Assembly: GCA_034005165.1 (NCBI GenBank)
Contig: JAVEVE010000007.1
Span: 1 to 64,000, forward strand
DNA: 64,000 nucleotides
From: UBA1573 sp034005165
GTDB lineage: Bacteria > Pseudomonadota > Alphaproteobacteria > Micavibrionales > Micavibrionaceae
Direction: 5' to 3'
A program made the translations under genes and the position numbers. Every line of letters begins with the position of its first letter. The stretch's first letter is position 1. Below the pieces are notes generated by a model. The model was not told the origin of the DNA, did not search any database, and was given only the letters and a program-made list of their open reading frames with translations. Of this stretch, positions 1-7,236 are shown one piece after another.

Positions 1-34
1 CTGCCAGAAACTTTCCGCGGAGTCTGATTTTCAT
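1..34 (-). CDS. 5' end of a leftward gene, cut by the window edge
   Basis: Reading leftward from an ATG at 34 gives MKIRLRGKFLA before the window ends. An AAAAGG ribosome-binding site lies at 42-47, seven bases upstream of the ATG. A basic start running into a hydrophobic stretch resembles the N-terminus of membrane sensors such as chemoreceptors or sensor kinases, but eleven residues cannot identify the family. Confidence 0.4.
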   Translation of the reverse strand, partial: MKIRLRGKFLA

Positions 35-190
35 ATTTTTACCTTTTATTTTTGCTTTTATCAGTTTTAAATATACTTTCTTACAAAAGGACTGAACGCA
101 GAGAAATTATACGCTGGAACTATACATGATAATGAGTTTATAGTAGCGCAAACTTAAATCTATTTCACTCTAAAATGCATGGGGAAACAT

Positions 191-1354
191 ATGAAAAACC
201 AACTTCTCCTACTGAGTTCACTTCTTCTATCAATTCTACTTCTTGCCCCTACGCTCTCTCTCGATGCACATGCAGAGAGTGGGGTTACAGACACTGAAAT
301 CACATTGGGTATTTCCAATGCCCAAAGCGGACCCGCTGGCGCAATCGGAACAGGTGTCAGTGCGGGGATCAACGTTTATTTCGACAAAATAAATGCTGCA
401 GGAGGCGTTAAGGGGCACACACTGAAAGTCATTCAAACAGATGATATGTATGAGCCGGCACAAGCTATCGCGAACACGCAAAAACTTCTGGATGATGACA
501 AAGTCTTTGCTTTGATCGGCTATGTTGGCACGCCAACCGCCAAGGCCGTTACGCCAAATATTTCCCGTGAAAAAGCTCCATTTATAGCCCCATTCACAGG
601 TGCGGGATTTTTGAGATCTCCTGTTCTCCCGACAGTTTTTAATTTGCGATCAAGTTACAATGACGAAATGGAAGCTATTGTTAAACAACTGGTGGATGCT
701 AAAGGCTTGAAGAATATTGCGCTGTTCAAGCAAAACGATAGCTATGGACAAGCAGGAGAGTCCGGCCTATCCGAAGCTTTGGGGAAGCGTGATCTTTCAA
801 TATCTTCTGTTGGTTCTTATGAACGCAATACGATAGATGTCGCAGATGCTCTGGCAGCTCTGAAAGATGCAAAGCCTGATGCCGTCATCATGGTCGGCGC
901 GTACAAAGCATGTGCGGAATTTTTGAAAGAAGCGAAGGCGGCAGGTTTTTCTCCTATTTTTGTAAATATCTCTTTCGTTGGAACTGCCGCGCTTGCTAAG
1001 GAAGCGGGGGAAGCCGGTGAAGGAAGCTTTGTTTCCCAAGTCATGCCTAATCCGTTCACATCTGATCTGGAGATTGTAAAACAATTTCAAGAGGACATGA
1101 CCAAGGCCGGTAAGGCAGACATGATCGACTATACATCCTTAGAAGGATATGTTCAGGCAGCAATGTTTACAATGGCGTTGGGCAATATTGAGGGCGATGT
1201 TACTAGAGGCAAAATTGTAGAGGCGCTCGATAAACTTGACATTGATCTGGGCGGTTTGAAACTAAAGTTTACGCCAGAAGACCATCAGGCGCTGGACCAA
1301 GTCTACCTAACCAAGATAGTTGGTGGAAAGCCCGAGACAGTCGAGGGATTCTAA
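191..1354 (+). CDS. Periplasmic substrate-binding protein of a branched-chain amino acid type ABC transporter
   Basis: This is a 387-residue exported protein of the Leu/Ile/Val-binding (Peripla_BP_6) family. An ATG exists at 179, but the ATG at 191 has GGGGAAA at 181-187 just upstream, so 191 is preferred. A hydrophobic signal peptide ends near DAHA. The mature start, with GVTDTEITLG followed by QSGPAGAIGTG, and the later AGGVKGHTLKV segment are typical of LivJ/LivK-like receptors. The protein should capture an amino acid, amide or similar small solute in the periplasm. No permease or ATPase gene follows, so it is either an orphan receptor or served by a transporter elsewhere. The ligand cannot be read from sequence. 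A terminator follows directly. Confidence 0.85.
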   Translation: MKNQLLLLSSLLLSILLLAPTLSLDAHAESGVTDTEITLGISNAQSGPAGAIGTGVSAGINVYFDKINAAGGVKGHTLKVIQTDDMYEPAQAIANTQKLLDDDKVFALIGYVGTPTAKAVTPNISREKAPFIAPFTGAGFLRSPVLPTVFNLRSSYNDEMEAIVKQLVDAKGLKNIALFKQNDSYGQAGESGLSEALGKRDLSISSVGSYERNTIDVADALAALKDAKPDAVIMVGAYKACAEFLKEAKAAGFSPIFVNISFVGTAALAKEAGEAGEGSFVSQVMPNPFTSDLEIVKQFQEDMTKAGKADMIDYTSLEGYVQAAMFTMALGNIEGDVTRGKIVEALDKLDIDLGGLKLKFTPEDHQALDQVYLTKIVGGKPETVEGF

Positions 1355-1376
1355 AACAGAAATACGAATACATGTT

Positions 1377-1406
1377 AAAGCCCTCTTTTGAGGGCTTTTT
1401 CTTTTT
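1377..1406 (+). terminator. Rho-independent terminator of the binding-protein gene
   Basis: A perfect 9-bp stem (1377-1385 with 1390-1398) closes a TTTT loop and is followed by a T-rich run. It lies 22 bases after the stop at 1354 and between convergent genes. The opposite strand lacks a clear T tract, so it works mainly rightward. Confidence 0.85.
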
Positions 1407-1746
1407 AGAATGTTACCGACTTTCCGCAACCGCATCGGCCTGTTTCATTCGGGTTCATAAAATCCAGCCTACGATTCCCAAGATCATCTTCGATAAAATC
1501 AATTCTGGTTCCGAAGAGTCGCAGAACATCTGCAGGATCAACAAAGAGACTAAAGCTGTCAGATAATTTGATAAAATCTTCGCTTGCATTGACATCATCC
1601 GCCATTACAGGCTTGAGGTCATATTCATTCCCTCCGCAGCCTTTTCCGCCTTTGATAATCAAGCGCAGGCCTGCGGCCCCCGCTCCACCTTTTATCAAAT
1701 GTGCTTTGGCGGCCTCAGTCACCATAATTTCTGATTTGAGTTCCAT
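1405..1746 (-). CDS. sufA: A-type iron-sulfur carrier protein (HesB/IscA/SufA family)
   Basis: This 113-residue protein is a HesB-family A-type carrier that would accept an Fe-S cluster from SufBCD and pass it to client enzymes. The three conserved cysteines are present: C37 within KGCGGNEYDL, and C105 and C107 in the C-terminal CGCGKS motif. Length is normal. It is the last gene of the leftward SUF operon, 11 bases after sufT. The name sufA rests on operon position; erpA or iscA would describe the same family. Confidence 0.9.
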   Translation of the reverse strand: MELKSEIMVTEAAKAHLIKGGAGAAGLRLIIKGGKGCGGNEYDLKPVMADDVNASEDFIKLSDSFSLFVDPADVLRLFGTRIDFIEDDLGNRRLDFMNPNETGRCGCGKSVTF

Positions 1747-1757
1747 ATCTTATGATC

Positions 1758-2171
1758 TCACGTAAACATATTTAATTGCAACTTTGCGGTTTCAGCCATG
1801 TAGGACGGATCCCAAGTCGGCTCCCAGATAATCTCGACATCAACTTGACCAACTCCCGTTAGCGGGAAAATCGCGTTTTGAACCATACCGGGCATTTCCT
1901 GCGCCACGGGACAGCCCGGAGACGTCAAAGTCATTTTCACATCTACATCACTTGTCCCATCTACATCATCTGTGATGCGGATTGAATAGATCAAGCCCAG
2001 TTCATAAATATTGACGGGAATTTCAGGGTCATAGACTTCGCGCAGCGCTTTGATAATAGCCGGAAACAGGGGATGATCGCGGTCTGCTGTGCAATTTGGT
2101 GGCTCTGCCAGTTCATCATAATCATCACCGAAAGCGTTCCGGACCATTTGTTCGTCGGCTACGTGTTCCAT
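1758..2171 (-). CDS. sufT: SUF system Fe-S cluster assembly protein SufT (MIP18/DUF59 family)
   Basis: This 137-residue protein has the MIP18/DUF59 fold. The family signature DPEIPVNIYELGLIY lies at about 48-62, the conserved reactive cysteine is C87 in LTSPGCPVA, and a tryptophan-rich WEPTWDP segment is near the C-terminus. SufT proteins help maturation of Fe-S enzymes, especially under high demand, as accessory factors to SufBCD. The gene lies between sufS (11 bases upstream) and sufA, the usual place in SUF operons of Proteobacteria. An AGGAAAT ribosome-binding site precedes the ATG at 2171. The first 32 residues are a variable acidic extension. Confidence 0.9.
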   Translation of the reverse strand: MEHVADEQMVRNAFGDDYDELAEPPNCTADRDHPLFPAIIKALREVYDPEIPVNIYELGLIYSIRITDDVDGTSDVDVKMTLTSPGCPVAQEMPGMVQNAIFPLTGVGQVDVEIIWEPTWDPSYMAETAKLQLNMFT

Positions 2172-2182
2172 TCTTAAATTTC

Positions 2183-3415
2183 CTAACTCAACATTTTTTT
2201 GGCTTTAACCAGTGCTTCGATCAGTTGGTCAATGTCATCTTTATCTGTATATAATCCAATTGAAGCGCGCACAGTTCCCTCAATTCCAAAACGCTGCATC
2301 AATGGCTGGCAGCAATGATGCCCTGTTCTGACTGCCACACCCATTTGATCCAAAATCATGGCGATATCGGACGGGGAGCAGCCTTCAATTGTGAAAGACA
2401 CGATCCCTGCTTTTGTTTCTGTTGTGCCGTAAATTTTTATGCCGTCAATTTCCGCTAGCCTTGTATTCAGATAGGCCAAAATTTTACTTTCCCAAGCGTG
2501 AATTTTGTCCATGCCTATCTCAGTAATATAATCCAGTGCCGCGCCCCACCCGATGACTTCGGCAATAGCCGGCGTCCCTGCTTCAAACCGAGCAGGAATA
2601 TCCGCATAGGTGCAGCCGTCCAGCGTCACGTTTTCAATCATATCGCCGCCGCCCTGCCATGGTGGCATGGCTTCCAAAATTTCTTTTCTGCCTATTAACG
2701 CACCAGCCCCCGTCGGGCCGTAGAGTTTATGCGCAGTCAAAACATAGAAGTCCGCGCCAAGCTCATCAACATTCACTTTATTGTGAACGGCGGCTTGGGA
2801 ACCATCCACGAGTGTCATGATATTCTTTGAATAGGCTTTAATCTTCTTAACAATATCTGCAACAGGATTAACCGTCCCCAATACATTCGAAATATGCGTA
2901 AATGCCACGAGTTTTGTTTTGTCTGACAGCAAGTCATTTAATTTCGAAAGATCAAGCGCACCATTATCCAGCACAGGAATATATTTAATCGTAACGCCGA
3001 TTTGGGATTTTAAAATATGCCACGGGACAAAATTTGCGTGGTGTTCCATTTCGGTGAGGATGATTTCATCACCCTCTTTCAGATTTGTACGGCCCCAGCT
3101 TTGAGCAACAAGATTAACTGCTTCGGTTGTGTTTTTGGTAAAGACGGCTTCATACACATCGGACGCACCCAGAAATAATTTTAGCTTTCCGCGGACAGCT
3201 TCATATTCGGTCGTTTTTTCTTGAGAATATTCATAAAGACCACGGTGAATATTTGCGTAGTGATATTCGATGGCGTGTTTCATGGCATCAATAACCTGGC
3301 GCGGTTTTTGCGCAGAGGCTCCACTATCCAGAAAAGCCAGACGTTTTCCGTTCATGGTTTGAGAGAGAGCCGGAAAATCTTCGCGCCAAAGGTTCAGGTG
3401 ATTTATTTCAGCCAT
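2183..3415 (-). CDS. sufS: Cysteine desulfurase SufS
   Basis: This 410-residue PLP enzyme releases sulfur from L-cysteine as a persulfide for cluster assembly on SufBCD. The PLP-binding lysine is K230 in the TAHKLYGPTGAG motif, and the catalytic cysteine is C368 in RTGHHCCQP. The short active-site loop around that cysteine marks group II (SufS/CsdA-type) rather than IscS. Length and ends match the family. It overlaps the end of sufD by 13 bases, which suggests translational coupling. No sufE or sufU is seen in the window, so the sulfur acceptor must be encoded elsewhere or be SufB/SufD directly. Confidence 0.95.
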   Translation of the reverse strand: MAEINHLNLWREDFPALSQTMNGKRLAFLDSGASAQKPRQVIDAMKHAIEYHYANIHRGLYEYSQEKTTEYEAVRGKLKLFLGASDVYEAVFTKNTTEAVNLVAQSWGRTNLKEGDEIILTEMEHHANFVPWHILKSQIGVTIKYIPVLDNGALDLSKLNDLLSDKTKLVAFTHISNVLGTVNPVADIVKKIKAYSKNIMTLVDGSQAAVHNKVNVDELGADFYVLTAHKLYGPTGAGALIGRKEILEAMPPWQGGGDMIENVTLDGCTYADIPARFEAGTPAIAEVIGWGAALDYITEIGMDKIHAWESKILAYLNTRLAEIDGIKIYGTTETKAGIVSFTIEGCSPSDIAMILDQMGVAVRTGHHCCQPLMQRFGIEGTVRASIGLYTDKDDIDQLIEALVKAKKMLS

Positions 3416-4392
3416 AATTTCACCCGTTCATCAAACATGGTGCGAACTTTCTCACACGGTATTTTCTCAAGAACTTCACCAACAAAAGCCTCAATTAAAA
3501 GCTGACGTGCTTTATCTTCAGGAATACCGCGAGAACGCAGATAAAACATCGGGGTTTCATCAAGCTCGCCTGTGGTTGATCCGTGGGAGCACTTCACATC
3601 ATCCGCATAGATTTCCAGTTCAGGCTTGATATCCATTTCCGCCTGTTGAGAGAGCAGCAAATTATTTGATAGTTGATAGCCGTCTGTTTTTTGGGCATCT
3701 TTAAAGACGTGGATTTTTCCCTGATACACACCTCGGGATTGATCTTTCAGAATGGTTTTAAAGAACTGGCTTGATCTTCCGTGTGGCTTGATATGGTTGA
3801 CGCACACTGTTGTATCACCATGTTGCTTGCCGCGTAGCAGAGCAAGGCCTGATAAATCAGCTTCGGCATTTTCTCCGTCGATATTGACGGTAAATTCGTT
3901 GCGCCCAAATCCTGAGCAGCCATTGATTGCACAGGCTCTGAAGCGTGAATCTCGTTCCAGATCAATCGTCATGAATTCTGTCACGACGCAAAATGGATCT
4001 TCTTCACATAGGCGATAAAATTCGACGGAGGCATTTTTGCTGACAGAGATGCTCACATTCAGATTTTTCCAGTATGCGCCCGCGCCTGTTTGACGTTCGA
4101 TAAATTTAACAGATGCGCCCTGCTCGACCTCAATGATTACTTGGCCCATATAGCGTTTTCCGTCTTGGCCTTTGAAAGTCAGCTCTATAGGCAGGTCGAT
4201 CTGCTTGTTTTTTGGAACATTGATATGCAAGATATTTTCGCCGCTCGGAACCAAATAATCGAATGCACCCGTCATTTCCCAGACGGCTGTTGCCTCAATG
4301 GTTTCAATTTTTTTGAGGGCGGCCTTGATATTGGAATATTTCCAATGCTCGCGGTCGAGTGTCTCAATCTTATCAGGCAACAAGTTCTGCAT
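3403..4392 (-). CDS. sufD: Fe-S cluster scaffold complex subunit SufD
   Basis: This is the SufD partner of the SufB-SufC-SufD scaffold, about 329 residues. The C-terminal half carries the conserved beta-helix region (KCSHGSTTGELDETPMFYLRSRGI) and the closing EAFVGEVLEKIP helix typical of SufB/SufD. I chose the ATG at 4392, which has GAGG and AAAAGG just upstream. An in-frame TTG at 4419 would add nine residues. Either start overlaps the sufC end (4373), so the two genes are translationally coupled. The N-terminal part is divergent, as is usual for SufD. Confidence 0.9.
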   Translation of the reverse strand: MQNLLPDKIETLDREHWKYSNIKAALKKIETIEATAVWEMTGAFDYLVPSGENILHINVPKNKQIDLPIELTFKGQDGKRYMGQVIIEVEQGASVKFIERQTGAGAYWKNLNVSISVSKNASVEFYRLCEEDPFCVVTEFMTIDLERDSRFRACAINGCSGFGRNEFTVNIDGENAEADLSGLALLRGKQHGDTTVCVNHIKPHGRSSQFFKTILKDQSRGVYQGKIHVFKDAQKTDGYQLSNNLLLSQQAEMDIKPELEIYADDVKCSHGSTTGELDETPMFYLRSRGIPEDKARQLLIEAFVGEVLEKIPCEKVRTMFDERVKLWLK

Positions 4393-5113
4393 ATCCTTTT
4401 GCCTCGAGTTCTTTGGCAAGCTCAGGCCCGCCTGTTTTCACAATCTTACCACCAGCCAGCACGTGCACGACATCAGGCACGATATAGTCCAACAAGCGTT
4501 GGTAGTGGGTAATCACAAGGAATGATCTGTCTTTTGCGCGTAGGCGGTTTACGCCATCTGCCACGACTTTGAGCGCGTCAATATCAAGGCCCGAATCCGT
4601 TTCATCTAGAATACAGAATTTTGGCTCGAGCATTGCCATTTGCAAAACTTCGTTGCGTTTTTTCTCGCCGCCTGAAAAGCCGACATTCACGGCGCGTTTC
4701 AACATCTCATCCGCTACGCCCAAATCTTTTTGCTTAGCTTTTAAAAGTTTCAGGAAGTCGAGGGCTTCGATTTCGTCTTGGCCTTTGGCTTTGCGGATGG
4801 AGTTCAACGCGGTTTTCAAAAAGTTGGTCATCTGAACCCCCGGAATTTCCACGGGGTATTGGAATGCCAGGAACAGGCCTGCGGCGGCGCGTTCGTTCGG
4901 GTCAAGAGACAGCAAGTCCACACCGTCCAGCTCTGCGCTTCCGCCAGTGACTTCGTATCCGTCACGGCCCGAGAGCACGTAAGACAATGTGGATTTTCCT
5001 GCACCGTTCGGGCCCATAATGGCATGGACTTCCCCGCTCGGGATTTCCAAATCCAGACCGTTTAATATTTGCTTGCCGTCAATCTCGGCTGTCAGATTTT
5101 TAATTTTGAGCAT
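4373..5113 (-). CDS. sufC: Fe-S cluster assembly ATPase SufC
   Basis: This 246-residue ABC-type ATPase drives the SufBCD scaffold in the cytosol. Walker A is at 34-42 (GPNGAGKST), the Q-loop glutamine at 85, the signature SGGEKKRNE at 147-155 and Walker B at 166-171 ending in D170-E171. SGGEKKR rather than LSGGQ is characteristic of SufC. The start at 5113 is followed directly by the family N-terminus MLKIKNLTAEIDGK. A 138-base gap with a small palindromic repeat separates it from sufB. Confidence 0.97.
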   Translation of the reverse strand: MLKIKNLTAEIDGKQILNGLDLEIPSGEVHAIMGPNGAGKSTLSYVLSGRDGYEVTGGSAELDGVDLLSLDPNERAAAGLFLAFQYPVEIPGVQMTNFLKTALNSIRKAKGQDEIEALDFLKLLKAKQKDLGVADEMLKRAVNVGFSGGEKKRNEVLQMAMLEPKFCILDETDSGLDIDALKVVADGVNRLRAKDRSFLVITHYQRLLDYIVPDVVHVLAGGKIVKTGGPELAKELEAKGYAELVA

Positions 5114-5204
5114 TATTATTCTTTCAATAATATATCATGATTTTTTGCGTATAAATCCTTAGAAAATTCAAACATTTACACAATTTACAACACAACCCTC
5201 GTCT

Positions 5205-5235
5205 TCTTCATCCCCCGACTTGTTCGGGCAATCCA
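5205..5235. repeat. Small palindromic element between sufC and sufB
   Basis: CCCGA (5214-5218) and TCGGG (5224-5228) form a short stem around CTTGT, flanked by TCATC on the left and CAATCC on the right. The flanks and stem resemble the short dispersed palindromes seen in many proteobacterial intergenic regions. It could form a hairpin in the suf transcript after sufB. No second copy was found in this window. Confidence 0.4.
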
Positions 5236-5251
5236 TAGAATAGAAAGCCCA

Positions 5252-6697
5252 TCATCCAACGCTCCCCTCTAGGCTAATCGCGACGAGTTTTTGGGCTTCG
5301 ACGGCAAATTCCATCGGGAGGTTTTGCATGACTTCTTTGCAGAACCCGTTGACGATAAGGGCAACGGCCTCTTCTTCCCCGATGCCACGTTGTTGGCAGT
5401 AGAAAAGTTGGTCGTCTGAAATCTTGCTGGTGGTTGCTTCGTGTTCGAGTTTCGCGCGCGGGTTTTTGCTTTCGATATAGGGCACGGTATGCGCGCCGCA
5501 TTGATCGCCGATCAACAGGCTGTCACATTGGGTATAGTTTCGTGCGCCTTCTGCGCCTGCCATGATTTTAACAAGGCCGCGATAGGTCGAGTCTGATTTT
5601 CCTGCCGAGATGGTTTTGGCGATGATGCGTGATTTGGTGCGCTCGCCCATATGGATCATCTTGGTGCCTGTGTCGGCCTGTTGGAAATTGTTGGTAATGG
5701 CGACCGAATAAAATTCGCCGACCGAGTCATTGCCCTTCAAAACACAAGAAGGATATTTCCATGTGATTGCGGAGCCTGTTTCAACTTGTGTCCAAGAGAT
5801 TTTTGAGCGGTCGCCCGCGCACATACCGCGCTTGGTTACAAAGTTATAAATGCCGCCCTTGCCGTTTTCATCGCCCGGATACCAGTTCTGAACGGTCGAG
5901 TATTTGATCTCGGCGTCTTCGTGGGCAATGAGTTCAACAACGGCTGCGTGTAATTGGTTTTCATCGCGCATCGGGGCTGTGCAGCCTTCCAGATAGGACA
6001 CGTAAGAGCCTTTGTCGGCGATGATGAGTGTGCGCTCAAACTGTCCCGTGTTCATTTCATTGATGCGGAAGTACGTTGAGAGTTCCATCGGGCAACGTAC
6101 GCCTTCGGGGATATAGACAAAAGACCCGTCGGTAAAAACTGCGGAATTAAGGCATGCATGTTTATTGTCCGAGAACGGTACGACTGAGCCGAGATATTTC
6201 TTTACGAGTTCGGGGTGTTCGCGAACGGCTTCAGAGATAGAGCAGAAGATGACTCCGACCTCTTTTAATTTTTCTTTGAAGGTGGTGGCCACAGACACCG
6301 AGTCAAACACAACATCCACGGCAACACCAGCAAGACGTGCGCGTTCGCGCATCGGCACACCCAGCTTTTCAAAAGTTTCCAGCAAAGCAGGATCGACTTC
6401 GTCTATCGAGTTTAATTTCGGTTTTGGAGCCGAAAAATAATATGCGTCCTGATAATCAATCGGCGGATGGGAGAGTTTGGCCCATTGAGGTTCGGGCATT
6501 TGTTTCCAGCGCTCAAACGCTTTTAGCCGCCATTCCAGTAACCATTCCGGTTCTTGTTTTTTGGCGGAGATGAAGCGGATAATGTCTTCGTTCAGGCCTT
6601 TGGGCGCTTTGTCCGATTCAATATCCGTGACAAAGCCTGCTTCATATTTTTTAAGGGCTGCGATTTGTTCTTCGACTGTCAGTTTATCTGTGCTCAT
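5252..6697 (-). CDS. sufB: Fe-S cluster scaffold protein SufB
   Basis: This 481-residue protein is the main SufBCD scaffold subunit on which Fe-S clusters are built. It shows the family blocks in order: SYLEGCTAPMRDENQLHAAV, the YSTVQNWYPGD segment, the NYTQCDSLLIGDQCGAHTVP core with the conserved cysteine, and the C-terminal KISDDQLFYCQQRGI block. Length is normal. The ATG at 6697 overlaps the TGA of the Rrf2 regulator by four bases (ATGA), so regulator and scaffold are coupled. The rest of the operon follows after the 138-base gap to sufC. Confidence 0.97.
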   Translation of the reverse strand: MSTDKLTVEEQIAALKKYEAGFVTDIESDKAPKGLNEDIIRFISAKKQEPEWLLEWRLKAFERWKQMPEPQWAKLSHPPIDYQDAYYFSAPKPKLNSIDEVDPALLETFEKLGVPMRERARLAGVAVDVVFDSVSVATTFKEKLKEVGVIFCSISEAVREHPELVKKYLGSVVPFSDNKHACLNSAVFTDGSFVYIPEGVRCPMELSTYFRINEMNTGQFERTLIIADKGSYVSYLEGCTAPMRDENQLHAAVVELIAHEDAEIKYSTVQNWYPGDENGKGGIYNFVTKRGMCAGDRSKISWTQVETGSAITWKYPSCVLKGNDSVGEFYSVAITNNFQQADTGTKMIHMGERTKSRIIAKTISAGKSDSTYRGLVKIMAGAEGARNYTQCDSLLIGDQCGAHTVPYIESKNPRAKLEHEATTSKISDDQLFYCQQRGIGEEEAVALIVNGFCKEVMQNLPMEFAVEAQKLVAISLEGSVG

Positions 6698-7119
6698 GCC
6701 GATTTCTTTCTTACAGAGACCAAAAGATCAGAAAGGACAAGCGTCCCCAAAGCATCCTTTACTACCATGTTCACCCGCGCCCATTTGCCATGCATCGGAC
6801 AAATTTCTGCAATATTGCAATCTGACTCAACCTGATGGTCTGCACAGGATGTTATTAATATAGGGCCCTCTAAGGCTTCGATCAGTTCCGCTACGGTGAT
6901 TTCTTTCGGTGCGCGGGTCATATTATATCCGCCGCGGACACCACGGGACGAATTGATGATGTCACTTTTTGAGAGCAGTTTCAGGACCTTTGCAACGGTG
7001 GGCTCAGGAATTGTAGTCTTAGCGGATAATTCGGATGCGGTTAGCAATGCCCCGTGCTCAGCCGCTAACTGGCTGAGCACCACAATTGCATAGTCGCTTA
7101 ATTTTGAGAGTTTTATCAT
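6694..7119 (-). CDS. Rrf2-family regulator of the SUF operon
   Basis: This 141-residue protein has an N-terminal winged helix (about 1-65, including the LSDYAIVVLSQLA start and SRGVRGGYNMTRAP wing) and a C-terminal cluster-binding loop with three cysteines at C92, C101 and C107. This is the Rrf2 subgroup that heads SUF operons; related regulators such as IscR sense Fe-S status by holding a cluster. It is the first gene of the operon and its stop overlaps the sufB start. A perfect palindrome lies three bases upstream of its ATG and overlaps a likely -10 element. This suggests that it represses its own operon when clusters are plentiful. The symbol is left blank because family members are named inconsistently. 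Confidence 0.92.
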   Translation of the reverse strand: MIKLSKLSDYAIVVLSQLAAEHGALLTASELSAKTTIPEPTVAKVLKLLSKSDIINSSRGVRGGYNMTRAPKEITVAELIEALEGPILITSCADHQVESDCNIAEICPMHGKWARVNMVVKDALGTLVLSDLLVSVRKKSA

Positions 7120-7121
7120 CC

Positions 7122-7148
7122 TAAACCGTACATTTTTAGTACGGTTTA
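7122..7148 (-). promoter_or_regulatory. Palindromic operator of the suf promoter
   Basis: A perfect 10-bp inverted repeat, TAAACCGTAC (7122-7131) and GTACGGTTTA (7139-7148), with a 7-base AT spacer, starts three bases upstream of the regulator's ATG. Its outer arm overlaps a candidate -10 element (TATAAA at 7150-7145), so a bound dimer would block transcription. The likely ligand is the adjacent Rrf2 regulator; this is inferred from position only. Confidence 0.6.
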
Positions 7149-7175
7149 TATGTCATATATTGCCTTCGGTTTCAA
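7145..7175 (-). promoter_or_regulatory. Candidate promoter of the suf operon
   Basis: On the leftward strand TTGAAA (7175-7170) is followed after 19 bases by TATAAA (7150-7145). The long spacer suggests a weak or activator-dependent promoter. The -10 element lies inside the palindrome described at 7122-7148. Confidence 0.4.
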
Positions 7176-7236
7176 GCGCTTACATGGTAATATTTTTAGC
7201 ATTTTTCTTACGATTCGGGGGATTTCAGGGGCAATT

